Position numbers and translations under genes: made by a program
The notes under the pieces: generated by a model
What the model was told of the DNA's origin: nothing
The model's database searches: none
The model's input: the letters and a program-made list of their open reading frames with translations, nothing else
Assembly (NCBI RefSeq): GCF_964355755.1
Contig: NC_092679.1
Location: 19,024,932 to 19,088,931, forward strand
Length of the DNA: 64,000 nucleotides
From: Antedon mediterranea
Taxonomy: Eukaryota > Echinodermata > Crinoidea > Comatulida > Antedonidae
Reading direction: 5' to 3'
In this document: positions 34,221 to 45,099 of the stretch, piece after piece
Layout of the letters: every line of letters begins with the position of its first letter
How positions within the stretch are numbered: position 1 is the first letter of the stretch

Positions 34221-37200
34221 TTAGTAGTCATCTACAAACCGCTCTGGCAGAATGTCTAAGGAAAATATATCCGCCAAATAAATCATGAACAGCCCAAGCC
34301 AAGACATACACGAAATCCAAGACATAGCCTGAAAAGGAACAGAATTATATGTATAAAGTCAGTTTTAGCTATATCAGAACGAAAACGAACGACGTCAAGA
34401 ATAGCGTTGGTTTATGCGCATGCGTACTCATATTCTATCATTATTTATTTCGGTATTATAAAAACCATACAAACATCAGCATTTTTAAAGACTGAAAACG
34501 TTTGTTAAACATAAAAACAAATCATGAAAGTTCGCGCGAACCTAAAAAAACTGGTTTAAACTCGTTTGATACATGTTTTCAGAAAATAAGACTAATATAA
34601 AATATATATAATATAAAAGTTCATCTTTTAGTTTGTTTGTTTCACTCTCTATTGTTTTTCAGTACCTGGGCAGTTCGTAAAAGTGGTATGAAACTTATTC
34701 CCAGATTGTCTACATCCGCTTGCCAGATTCCAGGAGCTTCGAAATCTTTGCAGGTTCTGAAAAGAAATTCACAAAAATGTGTAAACACCAACATTTTATT
34801 TTAATCCAAAGTTCTATTCGATACGATAACACGGAACATCGAACAAAAGGTATGATTTTAAGTATTTATCCCACACATATCACAGCTCCCACCCGGCCAC
34901 AGAATTTTCTGTAAAATTAGAAATTGCAGTGTGTTGTGAGGAGCGCAGTGAGCAGAAACAAATAATTTAAGCTGTGATTCCAGCCACCAGGTGTCTAGTA
35001 GATTTCGAGGCAGCTAGCTTTAACAGATTAATGGATGGCGTCATGCGTTAGTTTCGTAGTTGTTTGTTTTCACACATCATTGTTATAGCTTTGAATATGT
35101 ATGTCCTTTTAGTTTAGGACATGTTGTTTCTGTGATTAAAATATTGAATTCTTGCATCTTTATTTATTTCTTGCGTTTGCCTAAAATAGATAAATTTAAC
35201 TTGCTTGATATTTTAAACATTGAATTCTTACGGATGAGATGGTAGCTCTACTTTGAGTAATCCATTACAGAGTTTGTGGTAGGCTGCGAGTAAAATGCAA
35301 GCCGATGCCAGTGACAGTAAACAGTAGATGATGGATGTCATGCCTAGCACATAAACACCCCTGCAAAAGAAAATAGCAAATATTATGCTTAAATGGATTT
35401 GGCTAGTCTAAAAATAATATGTACCGATTAACTCTCGTTCATTTCATATGTTCACAGGAGATTGCATGCCTCCTTAAAGCTTGGTTCCCACTAGGACGCA
35501 ACGCAAGGACGTATAAACGCAACGCAAGCGTGTTAACCACCAATGACAAGCGACAGTTCGAATAATCTATCGCTAGTGAATGGTCAACTCACTTACGTTG
35601 CGTTAACGTCTTTGTGTTGCGTCTCTAGTGGGAACCAAGCTTTACGTTGCGTCACGTCTTTGTGTTGCGTCTCTAGTGGGAACCAAGCTTTACGTTGCGT
35701 CACGTCTTTGTGTTGCGTCTCTAGTGGGAACCAAGCTTTATATAAATGGCATAAAGGAAAAGGGGGTCGGGGGTTATACTGTATATCCAAAACATTGTTA
35801 TTGTTTAGTATTTTATCCTATGTGAATTAATCTAGAAAACCTTGATTTACTCACCGGCTATATTCATATTCTCTACTCAGTCTGATGATGGTATAGACAA
35901 ACCAAATAACACTGATAGAGCAAGCCCAGTATTCGTATTTGACTATAAAAAAACAAGTTGACGGCGTGTCTAACACCATGACACAATGTTCTTTCTTCTC
36001 CCCATTGGCATCCTCACATTGGTATTTAGGGTCATCCCAAACAACATCAGATAAAATGATACAACTGTTAAATTTCGACTTTAAAAGATAGAAAAACAAT
36101 GTGTAATAAAAACCAGATTTCGAAGAAATAGCATGGTTTCTGTCAAATAATAATTATCTGCCGATTTTCCTTCCGATCTCCATAATGATGTCCAGACTTT
36201 AATCTAACCTCAACAAGTTCTAGACTGATCTTTAAAAAATAATAGAAGTAGCCGACTGGCTTTTTTGCGTTGGGCTTTACAAAATAAATAAAAACTCGAA
36301 CCCATAACATCGGCAAGGGTTCGAGACTCACTTGCTCCATGGTTCGGGTAGAAGAACGAGTCTTCTCGCGGATAAGGACTATAAACCATAGGTTCAGTGT
36401 ACACATCTAACTCATGTGTACTTTAAAGAACCTAGTGCATCTCTCGAGACGAGTAGGGGGTTACCCAGTGTACTAGTACATCACAGCCACTGATCATAAC
36501 TGGGCCCTATGGGAGACCATCCTTTGACTGAAGAGGTCACCCAGTATAAATAAATAAACTGGAATTAATGAATGAATAGTATATATTGGTTAACTTCCAA
36601 AAAAAAATAATGAATTCAATTACTGGTATGATGAATTTCAATTTAAACATTTCGCAAATGGTTAGAATTTGCGCAATCTGCACAACAAGTAAATGTAATT
36701 TCACGCAAGACAACTTGTTTCTCCAGCATAAACTGAGATATTATTTATTTGCACTGTTGGTATTTCAATTCAAACACAGTTGCATCTAGACTTCCTTTTC
36801 GATGTTTTCTTCTAAGTTGATATTATATTTATAAAAATGTATTTCACGAATGTATATTACAAAACATGGTACCACAATGAAAGGAAAAACAGTGTTTAAA
36901 CTGTAAACGTACTTTTCTAACCACCTTCGTGCTATTATTTTATAAACATGTTCAATGAATAAACATCCCTGGTGTTTATATATTTAGGATTTGGTATTTA
37001 GATACTACCAACTTGGTGTTCAGATATTGAACAGTTGGTGTTTAGTATTAAACATTTGGTGTTTAGATATTATGCAGTTAAACATTTGGTGCTTCGACAT
37101 TAAACAGTTGGTGTTTAGATATGAAACAGTTAACCATTTTGTGTTTCGATATTAAACAGTTAAACATTTGGTGTTTCAATACTAAACATTTGGTGTTTCA

Positions 37201-37764
37201 ATATTAACCATTTGGTGTTTAGGCCTAGATATTAAACAGTTAGTATTTAGATATTAAACGTTTGGTGTTTAGATTCGATACTAAAACAGTTGATATCTAA
37301 ATATTCTGTGTGTGTGTCATTTTAATGTTTAAAAACATGTTTATAAATGGTTGCAAGAAAGTACGTTGGAAAAGTGTTCATAGTTTAAACATTGGTTATA
37401 GAGTGGAGTTTTATTTTTGACTATACTTACTGTATGTACCCTAGTCCTATTAATTTCAATCACTAGTAGAAAATGTTTCAGTCGAGACTACTATCTGTAC
37501 TGATAAAATTGTTTCTCTATATATAGACATTTTATATAGATATCTTCAGAATAAATGCGCATCCGTTTGCCTGTATATCATGCACATGCAGAATCGCATT
37601 CAATATTTTGCTCTTGTTTACCAATTATAGATATCTATAAAAAGTTGTGTAGGCCTACTTACCTCCAGTGCTGTCATGGTACCAATAACTGTAATGCCAG
37701 AGCTGAAGGCAACGATTAAGAGTCCAAGACGGATACAATTGTATACAGACTCTTTTTCTGCCAT
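34221..37764 (-). CDS. TMEM179B-like four-transmembrane protein, gene C, 217 aa
   Basis: Exons on the - strand: 37663-37764, 35855-36078, 35232-35360, 34666-34756 and 34221-34328; total 654 nt, phases consistent. The start is MAEKESVYNCIRLG. TM1 is about residues 12-33. A long first extracellular loop contains CIILSDVVW, KYQCEDANGEKKEHC and a STC just before TM2 (FFIVKYEYWACSISVIW). TM3 is in the third exon (SIIYCLLSLASACILLAAYH), followed by KLCNGLL. A second loop starts TCKDFEAPG and leads through LLRTAQ into TM4 (SWISCMSWLGLFMIYLA). This order of cysteines (before TM2, after TM3, start of loop 2) and the Q-x2-SW TM4 entry match TMEM179/TMEM179B, a family of unknown biochemical role. Family assignment is from memory of motif order; an unrelated tetraspan family is less likely. 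Its tandem neighbour D is clearly its paralogue. Confidence 0.82.
35478..35740. mobile_element. MITE family M5, copy 2 with its right end tandemly repeated
   Basis: Starts AGCTTGGTTCCCACTAGGAC. The inverted end CTAGTGGGAACCAAGCTT occurs three times because a 48-bp unit (TTTACGTTGCGTCACGTCTT...) is repeated at 35641-35688 and 35689-35736. In gene C intron 2. Open frames across it on both strands are artefacts of the repeat. Confidence 0.8.
36295..36565 (+). mobile_element. tRNA-derived SINE, 5'-truncated copy
   Basis: Begins at the anticodon-arm side (CCCATAACATCGGCAAGGGT) with the B box GGTTCGAGAC, shares the body of the 11498 copy (GTACACATCTAACTCATGTG, CTCGAGACGAGTAGGGGGTT) and ends in ATAAATAAATAA. 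In gene C intron 1. Confidence 0.7.
36975..37300. repeat. Degenerate ~25-30-bp repeat array, gene C intron 1
   Basis: Repeated AACAGTTAAACATTTGGTGT and TTTAGATATTA words with variable spacing. Confidence 0.75.
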
Positions 37765-38315
37765 GTTTTTAGCCGCGTATTTTTAACTAGTTTGAAAAGC
37801 TTCCTCAAACAAGTGATTAAAAGCGATTGGAATTCGTATCATTGCACATCCATATTACGTAAGCCCATCCTTGCGCAAACCAACCATACTAATTCCGCTC
37901 ATGCGCATGTTTTGTTTCGTTTCAGAAGAAATGATCAGGCTGATCTAGGTTTCGCTTTATGGTTGTGTTCTGACAGCATTAGCGAAATGAAGTCGTGTAT
38001 CAAGTACTGTACATAATTGTAACTTGATGTCTCTGACTTTTTTTCTTTAGTTTTGTGGGCCATCGTTTTCATGGTTCTCTAACTAGGCCTACTAGTTATT
38101 TGCAATTGAGGTGTACGTCTGTTTCATTGTCTTTAGCTTTGGTCACAAGAAATAGAAATTAACTGACATCAATTTAATTGTCACATCATACATTTATTTT
38201 TTAAGTACTGTGTTTAACAATAAAAAGGTTGTAACTATTTACTATAGGCCTAACAATGCTTCAAAAACAAGTTTACAATGCAGTACCAGTTAAAACTTGT
38301 ACGACACCGTAAAGC

Positions 38316-38875
38316 TAAAAGATGTATTGTCCCTTGAAACACAAAAAAATGAAGGTCAAAATATTCTAAATTTAAAGTAGCCATATCAAAGTAATATTAA
38401 AGTTATTCACTTTAAGTCGAAAATTCGAGCTAAAAACAACAAGTTTACGTAATTAACAGGTAAATTAGTTTGATTACATTTTATCTGGAAAATCGTCGCG
38501 AGCGAAAGTAAACAAAGATTTCAAACCATGATGAGTACGCATTATGCATATGCTAATTAGGATTTTGTTTACAACTCGTCACGGTTGAGAAGGTATTTTC
38601 ACACAGATCATAAGGAATTTTTATGATTATGCATACAGAGTAGCCAAACAAGCGCGTTTCATTATGGGATATGTTTTGATCGAAAACTTTGACTGGAAGT
38701 CAAAGTTATTTTTTTAACAAAAAAACGTCTGTATTTCAGTTAAATGATTTTTTTTTTCGAAAAATTTTTGGTGAAAGTTAATAATTATTATGATACTTCA
38801 AAATTAGCCACCTTTTTCCGAAATCTTTTATTTTTTATTTTTTTAGAATTAGTCAAAGGGACAATACATCTTTAA
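38316..38875. mobile_element. MITE family M2, copy 3 (longest)
   Basis: Left TAAAAGATGTATTGTCCCTT, right AAGGGACAATACATCTTTAA. At 560 bp it is the longest member and has a middle segment not seen in the others. Downstream of gene D. Confidence 0.8.
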
Positions 38876-38991
38876 CGATTGCCTTGGATAAAGTGACTGA
38901 ATTCGATTAGGTATAATTAATTACCTTCATCTACTCGGTAGATAGAATAATACATTGTTTACGGTATTACTCCTCCATTTTTAGTATTGGA

Positions 38992-41245
38992 TCATATGTC
39001 CGCCATGTAGATAATAGACAGGCCAAGCCAAGAAATACTCGATATCCAAGACATAACCTAAAAAGAAAGCCAAACATATACAACTATAGTAACGAATGAG
39101 TCTGAGGGGGAAAAATGGGTAATTTAAGATAAATAGGTCTACCTATAATTTATGAAAATCTTGCCGCAAAAGCAATCGCCACATCAAATTTTAAAAATGT
39201 ATTGTCCCCTATGAAAAAATAATTCTTACAGTTTTTTTTAATAATAGTTAGATAAAACAAAATATTTACCTGTAATTAATTAGGCCTACTAGCAAATTAA
39301 TTTTTGGTTGAATTTAACCATTTATTTTGTCATTTTAAAAGTGAAAACATTATTTTTGGGGTTTTTTTTGTCACTGAAGAGATATTAAAACTACAAAATA
39401 ACCTATCTAAAGTCTTATTTAATTAATCTTCATTTTTCATGTTTTTGGGGAACAAATATGCCCTACATCTTTAATTTGTAATGTACTGACTAATAATAGG
39501 TAACGATTTATAAGTTAGATTTTACTAGTTATTTGTGTTTTGTTTATTTCTTCCAGTACCTGGGCACTACGTAGAAGAGGTATGAAGATAAACACGCCTA
39601 GACTGTCTACATCCAGTTGCCAGATACCAGGAACTTCGAAATCTTTACAAGTTCTAAAAAAGTAATTTGGAAAGACTGGACAATCTTATTCAGTCAAACA
39701 TTTCTATCGGATATGATATAATTATACAAGTTTCACAAAAAAATCGAGCCAATATGAAGGTGTGACTTGGGTTGGGTATTTACCCTCACAAACCACAGCT
39801 CGCGCGGTTACATTTTACCGTAATTAACTGGTGTTTAGTCGCATGCGTGCAACTCGACTCTACAGCTCGCTATGTCGGTCGGTCGGTTGGTCGGTAAACA
39901 TTATCTCGAGCAGCTAACTGCAGCCATGTACTCTATATGGCCTTGTTACAATGTATAAAGTGTTGGTAGTTTCGTGTTTCTACTGTATTTCATTGTAAAT
40001 TTACAAATTGTGTTCTTTACAAGTTCCTTGTGTTTATTCATTAGATATGATTGATGAATTATTTGATGTATTGCAAATATTTAATTCTTACGGGTTTGAT
40101 GGTAGGTCTACTTTGAGTAATTCGTTGCATAGTTTGTTGTAGGCAGCGACTAAAATACAAGATGATGCCAGTGAAAGCAAACAATCGATGACTGATGTTA
40201 TTGCGATCACATACACAAACCTGAAATAGTAAAATACTATTATTCATCTATTCTATTGCAAAAAATAGATAGTGTTTCAGTATAATGAACTCCGTCAACA
40301 TACGGGTACTCGTCGACAGACGGCACTTCTCAAACAGAAGATGGCACTCGCCGCCAATAGCCGGAACTCGTCACAGACGACACTCAACAGACCATATTCG
40401 TCAACTTATCGAATAACTTGTTAAAGACAGATAGTACTCGTCAACGGGCGGCAATCGTTCATTCTCGTAAGAAATTCAAATTTTAAAAACTGTATTACTC
40501 ACCGGCGATCATGTTCTGTTTTTAGTTTGATTGTATAGACAAACAAAACAACGCTGACAAAGCAAGCCCAGTATTCGTAATTGACTATAAAGGAACAAGT
40601 TGACGGCGTATCTAACACCATGACACAATGTTCTTCCTTCTCTCCATTGCCATTTACACAAAGGTATTTAGGATCATCCCAAACAACGTCAGATAAAATG
40701 ATACAACTCTCGAATGTCGCCTTTAAAAAAGTTAGAAAAATAAAATTCCCAACAATATATTTCTCTACCCAGCAATGTTTTTATAGAGTTTTCTCTCCGG
40801 AAAAAAAAACTAATCAGGCAAGATACGTGAGTAATCTACGTATGTTTGGTTACTTCTATTTTAGTTATTTTCGCATATCATGCTGTTTTATTTGAAAAAT
40901 AGGCAATGTCTCTTTTAGAAATTAATGAGATTTAGAAGATATTAGGTAACGTTTCTATGCCTAGATGTTTCTATTATTGTGGTTTATTAATTTACTTTAA
41001 TGTTACTTCTGTTTCACATAGTGTCTATATCGTAGTGGAAATATCTATTTGAAACTAGACAGACTAATGTTTAGCTTCACAGAATGTCTCTTCGCCGTTC
41101 CCCGTTCATTTATCTATCAATACCTGATTATTTCTATTCCTACCTCCAGTGCTGACATGATACCAATAACTGTAATACCAGAACCAAAGGTAACAATTAC
41201 GAATCCAAGACTGATGAAATTGTAAATTGATTCTTTTTCTGTCAT
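38992..41245 (-). CDS. TMEM179B-like four-transmembrane protein, gene D, 202 aa
   Basis: Exons on the - strand: 41144-41245, 40503-40720, 40092-40220, 39560-39653 and 38992-39057; total 609 nt. Exon sizes and phases mirror gene C (identical for exons 1 and 3). The start is MTEKESIYNFISLG. TM1 contains FGSGITVIGIM. Loop 1 contains SCIILSDVVWDDPKYLC and EEHCVMVLDTPSTC, TM2 follows FIVNYEYWACF, TM3 is CLLSLASSCILVAAY followed by NKLCNELL, loop 2 begins TCKDFEVPG, and TM4 is MSWISSISWLGLSIIYMA. The C-terminal tail is 15 residues shorter than that of gene C because of an earlier stop. The gene lies in tandem with C (same strand, ~1.2 kb apart) and head-to-head with gene A, start codons about 790 bp apart. 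Confidence 0.82.
39191..39475. mobile_element. MITE family M2, copy 4
   Basis: Left TTAAAAATGTATTGTCCCCT, right GGGGAACAAATATGCCCTAC with ATCTTTAA after it. In intron 4 of gene D. Confidence 0.75.
40290..40470. repeat. Degenerate ACTCGTC repeat, gene D intron 2
   Basis: Loosely repeated ACTCGTC(A/G)ACAGACGGCA-like words every 20-30 bp; no coding frame. Confidence 0.45.
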
Positions 41246-42033
41246 GGTTGATCTCAATCGTGTTTTCAACAATTTGGAATAAAACCTCATGATTAGGATA
41301 AAGTGATCGGTGAGGTAACGTAACTGCTAGCCAACCAAATTGCATTTAATTTACGCAATATACCACAACATACATTCCTATGTTACATACCGGTAAACTA
41401 TTGTTCGACCAATTACAACCATTCACATTTTCCAGGATTATCGGTATAATAATGCGGCGAAACATAAATTTGAAAAAAAAGCTCATTTCAATGAACTTTA
41501 GAAAGAAAGTGCATTGTTCCTTCCCTCGCTTTCCCTAAAATAATGTAAACTTAGAATATAATCATGTTATTAGTCAGTTTAGTTTTGATGTAGTTTCAGT
41601 TTTAAGTGAGTGACTTTATGAGGAATATTATTTTGTATTTAACTTTATCGCACCTGTGAATGTGTGCTAAACATCGGTCAGTTGGTATTGAGATATTCTA
41701 GCATTTACTGAGTATTGTCACAGAACTCTTACTAACGTTCTCCCTCTCAACTTAGTAATCACAATATCAAGACATACGGTTTGTTATAAATTGCCAGACA
41801 CTGGTTGTGTCTGAAGACAAGCAAAGCTACCAAACTTTCCTCTGATCTTGTCCAACGCTCTGTTTCATTTTAAATACCGCTACCATATATCTTTCTAATC
41901 TTGACAGTTTCTGAGATCTCTACGTGACATTGTGACATTTTGGGTGTCATTTGACAACAATAAAATCACTACTAAACAACTTTTTGATCTCATCCCCTTT
42001 TGAGTCTTCGAGTATTCTGAGTTCTTTCCGACC
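41246..42033. promoter_or_regulatory. Head-to-head intergenic region of genes D and A
   Basis: Only 788 bp separate the two start codons, so both promoters must lie here (or share it) unless untranslated first exons exist. No repeat element or clear TATA box was recognised. Confidence 0.4.
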
Positions 42034-44371
42034 ATGGATGTACGAAACAATAATATCTTACGATACTTCAAACATGCTTTAATCGTAATGGCATTTATCT
42101 CTGGTCTTTCAGTAATTTCAATCATATTAACATTAAAGGTAAGAAATAAGTTAATTTAAGAATAATATTTGAATTAAAAATTAATTCAATATCTTTTCTT
42201 TTGGTTACCCTAAGAAAGCAATAGGCCTATACACTCTTTTTTGTGGTTGGTGTTTTTCTTATAAGATAGGGATTTTACTAATTTTCAAACCAGTTTCTTA
42301 CAAACGTGTTAACTATTTTCTAATAATAATAATATTTTACTATAAAATTGATTCATCTTTTACGTTTTTTTTAGAGAAAACTTTACATAAATGGTCCTGT
42401 AGCATCGCTTATTTTAAGACTTTCATTCTGCTTTACCGCTGGCGAATAATAAGTTATTGTTGTTGCGAATGTTTTAACAAATAAAATGTTACACCGCTAC
42501 ATTCTCCACTCCCAAAGACTTGTAATAAGACTTTGTTTATGTAGAGCATCTTGAGTATATGTTTGTCTTGTGAACCTCTGAGGGTCCCTAATGATCAGCA
42601 ATAGCTGGATGGATCACCCTCATTAAATATGGTTTAAAAAAAAAACAAAAAAACAAAACCGGAGGTACCCTTTTGCTATAGAATGATGAATCCTATTAAC
42701 TCATTTTTTTATCTTATTAAAGGCAAAAAACGAAGGGGATTGTATTGTATTGGCTAAAGTTGAGTGGACATCGAAATCTAAAGTGTACTATTATCATCTT
42801 GACACTTCATCTTCGAGCTGTTCATTTATTATGTTGTATCAAGGCATAGCATGTGCTGTGTGTTTAGGCTATTGCGTGTATGTTATCTTTTCGAGGACAG
42901 AAAATGTAAACCCAAGGTGAATCATTTTTCGATAGTCGCCCTACCATTTCCAAAACTTCTTTTTTTTCTAAAGATAATTATCTTCTCCGTGTAAGCCAAC
43001 AATCGGCGTATTAGGTTAAGTGGGTTCACTTTGGACCGTCCTAAATGAGATTGAAATGGAGTGTTGCCAGATTGTGTTATAAACCTTTCGGATGTAGGCT
43101 TACTACTACCTTTTATTTTTTATAATTAAATATAATATGTGATTTAAGTAACTTGATAATATAAATTAACAAATGAAATCCATGTATTTATCCTTTTTTT
43201 TCACTAGGATTTTACCGTGGTTTACAATTGAGTGCATCATTGCGGCCTTGTTCTCGCTCATATGTGCAATTATTTTTCATATTGGTCTCCATAAATTATG
43301 TAACGGATTTTTGGAGAAAAATAAAGGGTGAGATCTTTTAAAGTATTAATTGATATAGGTTTTACCTGAAACAACAATCTGAAGTGTTAATAAGGAAAGC
43401 AAGGTCATGATTAATACTAAAGAAACAAGGTGATACGAGTTGCATGTGGTTTCTTTAACGGGGAAAAAGGTGATGATACGGTGTATCAATTCCGTCACTA
43501 TTCCCTTAATTGTAGTCTACAGTTATGATACGTTATGATAGCACTAAATTGATATTGACGATAAATAAATGTAATGAATGTAAAAATAAAGAAAATGATC
43601 TCTGCTTTTTCTTTTAGTTATACATGTGAAGAGTTCGAATCTTTTTACGATGGTGACAAATTCATAAGCCTTTTCAAAGGCGCTCAGGTATCAGCATCTT
43701 AAATTTCTACATTAGTCGTTTTTAAATAAAAAATAAAACAGCAGATACAAATTCGCCCCTACAGTGGTTAACAGAAAAACAAAAAGAAACAATTATACAA
43801 TCTCGAAAACACTTACACTACGATGAAGGTTTAGAATAAACGATACCAATAAAGGGATGGGCCTGAACTAAATTATTATTAAGATAAATTTAATTTTGCA
43901 TTCTTTTTACTCATCTCATGCATTTTTGTCTTGGTGAATTTTTATATTCCTCCCCTCTCCCCTTTTATATTCCATCCCCTCTCTACCCAACACGAACACG
44001 AGCTTTACAAAATAATGACAACTGTCAAAAGTACGTTTTTAATCAATTTTCGTCTTTTTATTGTCATTTTGTTACTTATTTTATATATTTAAATAACTTT
44101 TTTTTAAATGTAATATAACGAATGCAAATATGGTTTTAAAAACATCAATCATTTTATGTATAGACTAAAAAAAACTGACAGAGAAGATCATGCAAAATGT
44201 ACAACATTTAACTTAAGATAACATATTTTCCTTAAAACTTATCAATATTATATAATTATTTTATATCTTTATTATTTGTGTCATTGTTTATAGGTAGCCT
44301 CGTGGATGTCGTGCGTTTCCTGGGCCGCCATGGCTATTGTCTTGTTTGTTAAAATAAAATGTTCCAGTTAA
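42034..44371 (+). CDS. TMEM179B-like four-transmembrane protein, gene A, 188 aa
   Basis: Exons: 42034-42138, 42723-42916, 43208-43327, 43618-43687 and 44294-44371; total 567 nt, phases 0,2,2,0 as in C and D. The ATG sits in a good context (ACCATGG). The protein runs MDVRNNNILRYFKH, TM1 (ALIVMAFISGLSVISIILTL), then loop 1 with DCIVLAKVEW and SSSCSFIM leading into TM2. The third exon gives TM3 (ECIIAALFSLICAIIFHIG) followed by HKLCNGFLEK. Loop 2 is YTCEEFESFYDG...LFKGAQ and the last exon is TM4 (VASWMSCVSWAAMAIVLFV) with a very short tail ending KCSS. The family's characteristic cysteines are all present. Exons 4-5 lie inside the duplicated 8-kb unit while exons 1-3 lie outside it, so the downstream copies carry only the 3' end of this gene. 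Confidence 0.82.
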
Positions 44372-45099
44372 GAAGAAGATTGAATTTAAGGAACTCATTA
44401 CAAACAATACGTGCGCTAGTTGGCAATAATAACCTGAATAATTTCATCCAAATTTATGTATTATTTTCATAAAAATATAAATTACATGGTTTCATTTTTG
44501 TTCCGGAGATCACAGGTATTATATCACAATTTAACAATACAATATCAAAAAAGCAGAAATTAGGTTAGACTATTGCATAATATAATTTTGTTTTCTTCGT
44601 TACAAAAGTCGATCAGCAATTGTTAATCCCATTTTCTAAAAATAACGACCATTTTAAAAATAATGGAGAAATTGAATGCCATTGATTTTCAGGAAAACCA
44701 CAACCTATGTTATTATTAAGATTTTTTAGCAAATGTGTGTTGAAAACCACCGAACCGTTGTTACAATCATTGTGATGATATAGATCTTGTTGAGTCGCTG
44801 ATATAAGAATAAATATTTTGGCACACATGGCGTGTCATACGTATAATACTGTTATATTGAGCTCGCGTAGTTGCTAAAATTACGATGGGACAAGTCTTAG
44901 ACTAGCTAAACAGAGTTAAGTGGATGTGTTTAAAACTTTCCACAAATCTACCTGTATGTTTAACACATCAAGATTTGATTTGATTTGAATTAATATTCAG
45001 ATATATGTGGTAAACAAAAACTGGTAATTTTTGACATCTTGTTCTTCACAATATTTCGTATTACTGGTTTCGTTTTCCCGCGATCATCCATTTTCTAGA

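Noticed and set aside
35543-35830. Open frames with internal protein repeats on both strands
   Set aside because: They come from the 48-bp tandem repeat of a transposon end inside gene C intron 2; no start context and no homology.
45031-45099. Longer N terminus for gene B
   Set aside because: The in-frame extension has only a TTG and no ATG; the ATG at 45100 gives an N terminus like those of genes A, C and D.
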